Of a stretch of 64,000 nt of DNA, positions 43,616-50,700 are shown in pieces. This DNA comes from JAWLGJ01 sp041685145 (lineage in GTDB: Bacteria; Pseudomonadota; Alphaproteobacteria; Rhodospirillales; Magnetospirillaceae): contig JAWLGJ010000012.1 in assembly GCA_041685145.1 (NCBI GenBank), forward strand, positions 9,546 through 73,545, in the 5' to 3' direction. Every line of letters starts with the position of its first letter. Position 1 is the first letter of the stretch. The position numbers and the translations under genes were made by a program. The notes beneath the pieces are model-generated. The model had not been told where the DNA came from and did not search any database. It saw only the letters and a program-made list of their open reading frames with translations.

Positions 43616-44272
43616 CTAGGTTTCCAGCCGATAGCCGACACCGCGCACGGTGCCGATAAGGTCGCGGCCCAGCTTCTTGCGGAGGCGGCTCATATAGACC
43701 TCGACGGCGTTGCTCTCGATCTCGGAGCCGAAGGCGCACAGGGCATCTTCGATGTGGGTCTTGGACACCAGGGCGTTGGGGCGGCGCAGCAACTGGTCGA
43801 GCACCGCCCATTCGCGGCTGGTCAGGTTGACGGCGGCGCCGTTCACCCGCACCCGCCGCTGAGCCTGGTCGATCTCGACGCCCTTGGCGGCGAACAGCGG
43901 GTTGGGATTGCCGCCATAGCGGCGCGCGACGGCCTGGATGCGGGCGCCCAACTCGTCAAGGTCGAACGGCTTGACGAGGTAATCGTCGGCGCCGGCGTTC
44001 AGGCCCTCGATGCGGTCCGAAACCCGGTCGCGGGCGGTGAGGATGATGACCGGCGTTGAGGCGCCGCGCCGCCGCATTCCCCGCAACAGGTCGAGGCCAC
44101 GGCCGTCGGGCAATTGCAGGTCGAGCAGGACCAGTTCATAGGACACCGTCGCCAGCGCCGCCTCGGCATCGTCGAGGCGGTCGAACCAGTCGACGGCATG
44201 GCCGGCGGCGGCGACATGCTCGCGCACCGCCTGGGCCAGGATGGGCTCGTCCTCGATCAACAACACGCGCAT
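43616..44272 (-). CDS. OmpR/PhoB-family response regulator (QseB-like)
   Basis: A 218-residue regulator. Receiver domain 1-115 with acidic pocket EDE near the start, phospho-acceptor Asp in LVLLDLQLPDGRGLD (about 51), and Lys in YLVKPFDLDELGA; C-terminal winged helix about 125-218 with SREWAVLDQLLRRPNALVSK and AVEVYMSRLRKKLG. It forms a two-component system with the kinase. It is divergent from a PepSY protein and a cytochrome b561, and the shared promoter carries repeat elements suited to its binding. Confidence 0.92.
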   Translation of the reverse strand: MRVLLIEDEPILAQAVREHVAAAGHAVDWFDRLDDAEAALATVSYELVLLDLQLPDGRGLDLLRGMRRRGASTPVIILTARDRVSDRIEGLNAGADDYLVKPFDLDELGARIQAVARRYGGNPNPLFAAKGVEIDQAQRRVRVNGAAVNLTSREWAVLDQLLRRPNALVSKTHIEDALCAFGSEIESNAVEVYMSRLRKKLGRDLIGTVRGVGYRLET

Positions 44273-44293
44273 GGCCGCAGCATAGCGCCGTCG

Positions 44294-44343
44294 GCTGACA
44301 CCACGCTGACGAAATTTCGCGTCGGGCGTCAGGCTGGCGTCAG
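44294..44343. promoter_or_regulatory. Paired direct repeats: probable response-regulator operators
   Basis: GCTGAC occurs at 44294-44299 and 44305-44310, and the inverse element GGCGTCAG at 44325-44332 and 44336-44343. Each pair has an 11-base period, and the two pairs face each other (CTGAC against GTCAG). An 11-base direct-repeat period is typical for OmpR/PhoB-family sites, so one pair could serve each divergent promoter. Confidence 0.6.
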
Positions 44344-44394
44344 CCGGGGCGGCCAGGATGGCGCCATCGTCAAGCGACCACAGGAGAACAGGTC

Positions 44395-44664
44395 ATGAAG
44401 GCACTTCTGATTGCCGCCACCGTCGCCGGAGGCCTTGCCGCCGGCGCCGCCCACGCCAGCGACGACTGCCGCGTGCCGATGAACGAATGGCAGCCGCGCG
44501 AGGCCCTGCAGACGACCCTGGAGGGGCAGAACTGGCAGGTGGAGCGCATCAAGACCGACGACGGCTGCTATGAGGTTCGGGGCACCGACCCCGAGGGGCG
44601 CAAGGCCGAGGCCAAGTTCGATCCCAAGACCTTCGAGATGGTGGAATGGGAGCTGAAGCGGTGA
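44395..44664 (+). CDS. Periplasmic PepSY-domain protein
   Basis: An 89-residue exported protein: signal MKALLIAATVAGGLAAGAAHA, then a single PepSY domain (DDCRVPMNEWQPREALQ, QNWQVERIKTDDGCYEV, AKFDPKTFEMVEWELKR). Two cysteines (about 24 and 58) may form a disulfide. Such small PepSY proteins are commonly coupled to a QseBC-type system and a cytochrome b, as here. The stop overlaps the cytochrome start (GTGA). Confidence 0.88.
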   Translation: MKALLIAATVAGGLAAGAAHASDDCRVPMNEWQPREALQTTLEGQNWQVERIKTDDGCYEVRGTDPEGRKAEAKFDPKTFEMVEWELKR

Positions 44665-45263
44665 GTGGCGAAGTCGGTCGGGCCGAAAGGCCCGACCTTC
44701 TCACCCGCCTGATGCATGTTGGTCTGGCGGTGGGCATGGCGGTGCAGATGTTCACCACCCTGGGGATGGAGCATCCCAAGCCGGGGCGGGCGGCGAACGA
44801 ACTGTTTCTCGTGCACGAAAATCTTGGCGTGGTGCTGTTGGGGCTGCTTGTCGCCTACTGGCTGTGGGCGGTGGCGCGGACGGCGGTCGGTGGCCAGCCA
44901 ATGATGCTGTTTCCCTGGCTGTCGCGCCGGCGTCTGGGGGCTTTGGCGGCGGACGCCGCGGAAACCTTCGGCCTGCTGCTGCGCGGGCGCCTGCCGGAGC
45001 ACGACGGCCCCAGGCCCCTGCCGGCGGCGGTGCAAGGGCTGGGGCTGCTGATCGGCCTTGGTCTGGCCGGTAGCGGCACGGTGATGTTCCTGTTCGCCGA
45101 ACCGGGTGTGCGCATGACCGGATGGCTGCATTCGGTCGAGGAGGTGCACGAGGCGATGGGGCCGCTGATGTGGGCCTATCTGGCCGTGCACCCGCTGCTG
45201 GGGGTGTTGCATCAACTTCTGGGGCACGCCAGCCTGCAGCGGATGTTCTCGTTCGGTCGGTAA
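44661..45263 (+). CDS. Cytochrome b561-type membrane protein
   Basis: About 200 residues with four transmembrane helices. Candidate haem-ligand histidines lie in LLTRLMHVGLAVGMAVQMF, ELFLVHENLGVVLLGLL, TGWLHSVEEVHEAMGPLMW and YLAVHPLLGVLHQLLGH, as in b561/Ni-Fe hydrogenase cytochrome b-like proteins. It probably moves electrons between quinones and a periplasmic partner. The GTG at 44661 overlaps the PepSY stop; ATG 44712 is a less likely start because it would fall inside the first helix. Confidence 0.82.
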   Translation: MSGEVGRAERPDLLTRLMHVGLAVGMAVQMFTTLGMEHPKPGRAANELFLVHENLGVVLLGLLVAYWLWAVARTAVGGQPMMLFPWLSRRRLGALAADAAETFGLLLRGRLPEHDGPRPLPAAVQGLGLLIGLGLAGSGTVMFLFAEPGVRMTGWLHSVEEVHEAMGPLMWAYLAVHPLLGVLHQLLGHASLQRMFSFGR

Positions 45264-45509
45264 CGCCGGCGCGGATGTGGGGGCACCCCCCTCGTCCGCG
45301 TCGCGCCGCCGCCGTGGGTGGTGCCACGGGCGGCGCCGGCCTTCCGATCGGCCGGTGGGGAAAGGCCATGCCGCCGCCCCGGGGGCGCCGATTCGGCCGC
45401 CCCCTGTCCCGGACGCACGGCCGGGCGTGGCTCGACATCCGACCGGATGCAAACGCCGCCGCCGTTTGCCAGATGTCTCTTATCCAAAAATGTGACACGG
45501 GAGGAGACA

Positions 45510-45692
45510 ATGCTCCGCAGCGTTACGATTGCCCTGGCCTCGTTGTTCCTGGCCGCCAATGCCTATGCCGGCGAGGCCGAGGAGGCCAAGGCCGAAGAGA
45601 CGGTTGCCGCGGCCGAAGAGTCCGCGGAGATGGCCGAGGAAGAGGCGGTCATCGAGGAGGACGAGGAGTCCGCGGAAGAGGCGAGCGAGTAG
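45510..45692 (+). CDS. Small exported glutamate-rich peptide
   Basis: A 60-residue protein with strong ribosome binding site GGAGGAG. Signal peptide MLRSVTIALASLFLAANAYA, then about 40 residues made almost only of Glu and Ala with few others (begins GEAEEAKAEETVAAAEES), giving a very acidic helix or disordered chain. It could act as a metal or polyamine buffer in the periplasm, but nothing shows this. No family recognised. Confidence 0.65.
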   Translation: MLRSVTIALASLFLAANAYAGEAEEAKAEETVAAAEESAEMAEEEAVIEEDEESAEEASE

Positions 45693-45723
45693 CCACGCCT
45701 CATCGGACGGAAACGCCGACGGT

Positions 45724-45948
45724 TCAGGCCTTCGGCGTTTCCGCGCGTCTGGCCCAACGCAGCACATGGATGCGGATGGCGCTGGAGAGGTTGCCGTTGC
45801 GCTGGCGGTCGATCTCGGCGATGACGCGGTTGACCGAAACCCCTTGCATCGCGGCGATCTCGGCCAGCGCCGCCCAGAATTCGTCCTCCAGCGACACGCT
45901 GGTGGCGTGGCCGGCGATGGTCACCGACCGCTTGCGGATGTCCCCGGC
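45724..45948 (-). CDS. Ribbon-helix-helix domain protein
   Basis: A 74-residue protein of the RHH_4 type: RSVTIAGHATSVSLEDEFWAAL (strand then helix) and GVSVNRVIAEIDRQ (second helix), ending SSAIRIHVLRWARR. Such proteins are frequent in alphaproteobacteria; they are dimeric and likely bind DNA, although targets are unknown. GAGGGGG lies upstream of the ATG at 45948. Confidence 0.85.
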   Translation of the reverse strand, partial: AGDIRKRSVTIAGHATSVSLEDEFWAALAEIAAMQGVSVNRVIAEIDRQRNGNLSSAIRIHVLRWARRAETPKA

Positions 45949-46014
45949 CATCGAAAGCCCCCTCATTGCCGCCCGCGCGACAGGATAACCGGGACGCAAC
46001 GGCCCGCCAAACCG

Positions 46015-46521
46015 TCAAAGGCGCTGGTTCGGCTCCACACCGTCGCTGCCGGCGATGAAGTCGGGCCCGGCGGAACCTTTGGTGCCTTCGGAACCTTCGT
46101 CGCGGAACATGCGGGCCACCGCCTTGGGCAGGTGGTCCACGACCTTGCGCACCTCCTCGGCCCCCAAATGCGCGGCAAGGACCGCAAGCGTGACGCGGGC
46201 GGCGGCTTCGGGATCGAGTTGCGGGTCGCCGGCCTCGCGCTGGATGGCGTCGAGGAAGGCATCCTTGCTGGACAGGTCGCGCCGCGGGGTGGCGGCGGGA
46301 TGCCAGCCTTCGTAGTAGAACCCGCGCACCAGCATGGGCAATTGCGCCCCCAGATGCGCCGCCTGGTCGACGGTCAGGCGGTCGCGCAGGACATGCAGTG
46401 TCGCGCGCAGGGCCCGATAGGCGCGCTGGTCGTGCCAGCCGGTGTCGCGCTCCATATCGTGCAGCCACTGCTGCGATTTCTGAAAGGTGGTGTGGAAGAC
46501 GCTGGGCACACGCTCGGTCAT
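46015..46521 (-). CDS. DUF2267 protein
   Basis: A 168-residue helical protein of DUF2267 family: FQKSQQWLHDME, RAYRALRATLHVLRDRLTVD, AHLGAQLPMLVRGFYYEGW, then VTLAVLAAHLGAEEVRKVVDHLP and AVARMFRD. Function unknown. The start at 46521 has GGAGG nine bases upstream. The 30 C-terminal residues are polar and disordered. Confidence 0.85.
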   Translation of the reverse strand: MTERVPSVFHTTFQKSQQWLHDMERDTGWHDQRAYRALRATLHVLRDRLTVDQAAHLGAQLPMLVRGFYYEGWHPAATPRRDLSSKDAFLDAIQREAGDPQLDPEAAARVTLAVLAAHLGAEEVRKVVDHLPKAVARMFRDEGSEGTKGSAGPDFIAGSDGVEPNQRL

Positions 46522-46596
46522 GGGGATCCTCCTTCGGTCGAAGGGCGTGTTCCCCTTCATGTGAGGGGCCGGCAACGCCGCGTGAAGAGGCGATAA

Positions 46597-46631
46597 TTGA
46601 CAACATGCTGTCAATACGACAGTATGCTGTC
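46597..46631. promoter_or_regulatory. Two adjacent palindromes at the MarR promoter
   Basis: TTGACA-N6-TGTCAA (46597-46614) and GACAG-TATG-CTGTC (46618-46631) lie side by side just before the ATG at 46632. Their position suggests autorepression by the MarR protein. If so, the earlier ATG at 46605 is inside the operator. Confidence 0.65.
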
Positions 46632-47087
46632 ATGATGCTCGAAACCGATGCCGCCGCCGAGGCCGACGCGTTCACCAAGCTTATCCTTAGCCTGTTCCGC
46701 CTGAATGGCGTGCTGCTGGCGGAAGGTGATCGACTGAGTGCGCCCGAGGGTCTGTCCAGCGCTCGCTGGCAGGTAATGGGCGCAATCGATGCCGGCCCGG
46801 ACACGGTGTCCGGCATTGCGCGCCGCATGGGGCGCACCCGGCAAAGCGTGCAACGCACGGTCAACGACCTGCTGGCTGTCGGCGCGGTGACGCTGCGCCC
46901 AAATCCCCATCACCGGCGCGCGCGGCTTGTCGACCTGACGCAAGACGGACGCCGGGCGCTCGATCACGTAAGCGCGCGCCAGCGGGTGTGGGCCGCCATG
47001 ACGGCGGCGGGGATGGGCGTCGAGCGCTTGAATGATGCGGTCGCGGTCCTCGACGAGGTGCGCCACCGATTGGAGGGGGTGGAATGA
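46632..47087 (+). CDS. MarR-family transcriptional regulator
   Basis: A 151-residue winged-helix regulator: SARWQVMGAIDAGPDTVSGIARRMGRTRQSVQRTVNDL (HTH about 52-90, given here in parts) followed by a wing with NPHHRRARLVDLTQDG. The start at 46632 leaves the two palindromes untranslated; 46605 is an in-frame alternative. It overlaps the next gene (ATGA at 47084). It probably represses itself and the membrane protein. Confidence 0.85.
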   Translation: MMLETDAAAEADAFTKLILSLFRLNGVLLAEGDRLSAPEGLSSARWQVMGAIDAGPDTVSGIARRMGRTRQSVQRTVNDLLAVGAVTLRPNPHHRRARLVDLTQDGRRALDHVSARQRVWAAMTAAGMGVERLNDAVAVLDEVRHRLEGVE

Positions 47088-47692
47088 CTTACGACCTGTT
47101 GCGACTCGCCCATATTCTCGGGCTGGTGCTGATCGGCGCCGGCCTCGTGGGTGTTTTCGTCCTCGATTTGCGCGCACGCCGACTTGCCGATCTGCCGTTG
47201 TTCGCCGAAGCGGTCCGTGGCATCGCGGTCTTTTATGACGGGCTGGTGGTGCCGGGCGCGGTGGTTTTGGCGGGGTCGGGGATCTGGCTTACCGCAGCCT
47301 ATCACGGCGGCTGGGCGTTTCTCGGCCAGCCGTGGCTGGCGGGAATGATCGTCTTGTTCTTGTTCGAGTTTGTCGAGGGCAACACGGTCACGCGGCTCTA
47401 CTTCATGCGGCTGCTGCGGTTGAGCCGCGAGGCGGCGACCAGCGGTGCGGCGCGTGCGGAACTGGTGCGCGTGCGCACGGCGCGGGTGCCGACCTTCACC
47501 CATTTCCTCGATTTGCCGATCTTGTTCGTCATTGTCGCGCTCGGCGTGGTCCAGCCGGGCGACTGGCGAATGTTCGCGGCCGCAACCGCCACCGCCGTGC
47601 TGGCGGCGACGATCCTGACGGTGGCGCTCCCGCGCCTGTATCCGCCGCTGTCAATCCAGACGACTTCGCCGAGGGCGGGGCCGGGAAAATAG
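47084..47692 (+). CDS. DUF2269 family membrane protein
   Basis: A 202-residue protein with about five transmembrane helices: LLRLAHILGLVLIGAGLVG at the start, GLVVPGAVVLAGSGIWLTA, WLAGMIVLFLFEFVEG, LPILFVIVALGVVQPG and AATATAVLAATILTVALP. It is translationally coupled to the MarR gene, so it is the probable regulated target. Role unknown. Confidence 0.78.
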   Translation: MTYDLLRLAHILGLVLIGAGLVGVFVLDLRARRLADLPLFAEAVRGIAVFYDGLVVPGAVVLAGSGIWLTAAYHGGWAFLGQPWLAGMIVLFLFEFVEGNTVTRLYFMRLLRLSREAATSGAARAELVRVRTARVPTFTHFLDLPILFVIVALGVVQPGDWRMFAAATATAVLAATILTVALPRLYPPLSIQTTSPRAGPGK

Positions 47693-47703
47693 GCGTCCCC
47701 CGC

Positions 47704-50700
47704 CTATTGCGGCGCCCGGTCGGCGGCGAAGGTGCCGACGCCCTGATAGGTGGCGGCGTCGTTCTGGATGACGACGCGACCGCCCATGCCGCCGGGGGCG
47801 GTGGTGCCGTCGGTGGCGCCGAAGAACGAGCCGTCATAGGCGCCGCTGAAGCCGCCGCCCGCGAAATTGCCCGAAAAGTTGGCGCCGCTGGTTGCCGCGG
47901 CGCTGCCGGTCATGGTCGCGGAGCCGATATTGGCTTCGTCGAAATGCTCGACGGTCACGTTGCCGGCGCCTTGGGCGAAGTCCCAGCTATGGGTGAACTT
48001 GCCGGCGGCGATATAGGCCGCGCCCTCGTTGCGCACGTCGGCGATGACGTGGCCCTGGTAGCTGGCGGTGACGCCGTTCTGTTCCAGCATATCGAAGCTG
48101 GCGGTGTCGGGGGTCTCGCCGGCGACCCAGGTCGCGAGGTGGAATTCGACCTCCTCCTCGGTGCCGGTGCCCGCCGAGGCGTAGCCGGCGACGCCGCCCC
48201 ACCAGCCCCAGGTCATGTATTCGCACTTGCAGAGCTTGAACTTGGGGCTGCCGTCCGGGTTCTCGGGGATGAAGCCGCCGCTGCCGTCCACCGGGGCGAC
48301 GCCGCTGCTGAACATGGCGCCCACAACCTCCTGCGTCGCGTCCTGCGGCATGGTACCGGCAAGGGTGAAGGAGCCGGTTTCGTGCTCGCTGCGGGCGGCG
48401 AACAACGGCACCTCGCCGTCGAGGTCGCCGACATAGGCGGAGGAGCCGTTTTCGCCCAGTCCACTTAGGCTGCCGAAGACGATGGTGGCGGCGTAGGAGG
48501 AATCCATGTCGGCGCCGCTGAACGAAGCCTGCACGCGCCCCGTGGCCTGGTTCAGCGCCACGGCAACGTTGTCGGGCGTGGCGCCGGTGGTGAAGGCGCT
48601 GGCCGCGTATTGCTCGCTGTAGCCGTCGAAATAGCTGCGGGTGCCAAAGGCGGCGGCGTAACCCTTGAGGGTGGTTTCCTCCGTGCCGCCGGTGACGGCG
48701 GGGTCGGCGATCCGGCTGGCGTAATCGAAGACGTAGCCGGGCACGTCCGCATACTCGCCCGCGTCGGCGTCCCACGCCTCGCGTCCGCTCCAGGGCGCGG
48801 CCGTCTCGCGGACGATGGCCTCGCCCGTGGCGTCGGGACCGACATAGTCCGAGGCAAAAACCAGATGCTCGGCGCCGTCGCCAAAGACCGCCGCATCGCC
48901 GTCAAGCGGCGCCGAGGACACATAGCCTTCGGTGGAAACGATGCGATCCGCCGTTGCGGATTCGCGGCTGGTCCCGACCACGGTGCCCGTGAACACGGGC
49001 TTGCCGATGCCGTCCTCGACGACGATGTTGCCCATCTCGACGATGCCAAAGGATTCCTGCTGCGGCCCGCTGCCAAGGATGCCGATGTTGGCCTGCAGAT
49101 GCACGGCACGGCTGTCGTCGCTGGGCATGTCGGCGAGGGCGGTGGCGCCGTCGTGGCGCACATACAGCGGCGAGATCGAAACGCCCGACTGCGGGGGGAA
49201 CGCCTCGCCCGGGGTGTGGAAGCCGAGGAAGGGCAGGCCCTGCGGCGCCGCCATCGCATAGGCGGAATAGCCGCTGGTCGGGAAGCTGCCCGCCGCGGTG
49301 GTGACGCCGCCGTAGAGGGCGAAGGCGGGAATGTCGACGACCTCGGTCTCGTAATCCCAATGGCGCACGCCGGGGGAGCTGAACAACCAGAAGGAGCCGT
49401 CCTCCGCCACCCGCGCCGACACGCCCAGCTCGCTCCTGGCGGCGTCGGTGTAACCGGCGTCGAGCTCGTCATAGGTGGTTGCCAGGCTGCCGAAGCGGTA
49501 ATCGCCCGCCAGCACCGGCATCGCCACCGTCTCGCCGCTGGTTGCGGTCTGGAACGCCGTGAACAGTCCGGCTTCGGCGATGCTTGCCGCCTGGTTGTTG
49601 GCGGCAACGGCGTTGGCGCGCAGGGTGTCGGGGTTCCACGAATCCGCATCCACGGGCATCTCGCGCAGGAACCATCCGTTTCCCGCCAGGGTGGGGGCGG
49701 CGGTCAAGGCCTCCATCGCGTCGGACGACTTGTCGGCGACGAAGGTGCCGACGGCGGAATAGGTGCCGCCGTCCTGCGCCAGCCGGAAGGTGCCGCCCAT
49801 GCCCGAATGCGCCGCCGCGCCGGCGAAGAAGGCGCCCTCATAGGTGCCGGCGATCATCCGGCCATCGGCGGCGACGCCGGCCAGTTGGCCGCCGAAGGAG
49901 GCACCGCTGCCGTCGGCAGCGCCAAGCAGGGTCGTCGGGCCCAGCGTCGCTTCGTCGAAATGCTCAAGCTGCAGATTGCCCCTGGCGAGGGCGAAATCCC
50001 AGGTGTGGGTGACCTGGCCGGCGGCGATGTAGGGCACCTGGATGTCGTATTCGTACTCCCAGGCATCGGTGACGGTGGTGGCGTGTGTGGCAGTGGCGAT
50101 GGCGTGGCCGGAATAGGTGGCGGTGACGTTGTTCTCGGCCAGGGCGTTGATGTCGACCGCTGCGGCCATGTCGCCGGCCACCCAGGTTCCGAGGTGCAGG
50201 GACATGTGCTCCAGCGCGTCGATGTAGTCGTCGCCGTCGATGTCGGCCGACCAGGCGGCGCCGCCGCTCCACCAGCCCCAGTCGACGGTGTCGCTGTAGG
50301 TCAGGTTGAAGACCGGGACCCCGCCTGCCAGCGGCAGAAGCCCGCCGGACTCGTCCACCGGCGCCAGCTTGGCGTTGACGAGGATGGCGTAGTTGTCCTC
50401 CTCCAACGTGACGTAGGACTGAGGTTGCGGGACCACGCCGCTGAAGCTGCCGGTGCCCGTTTCGCTGTGGGCGGCGTAGAGATCGCGGCTGATGACTGCC
50501 GAGGAGCCGGTCTCACCCAGCCCGTCCAGGCTGCCGAAGTCGAAGGTGGCGCTGAAGCGTCCATCGCCTGCCTCGCTGCCGCTGAGGCTGGCGTGCAGGC
50601 GGTTCGACGGGTCGAGCGTCAGCGAAAAGTCGCTTGAGGTGAAGGCGGCAGGGCCGTGGCCGGACTCATACGTCTCATAGTCGTAATATTCGTATTGGAC

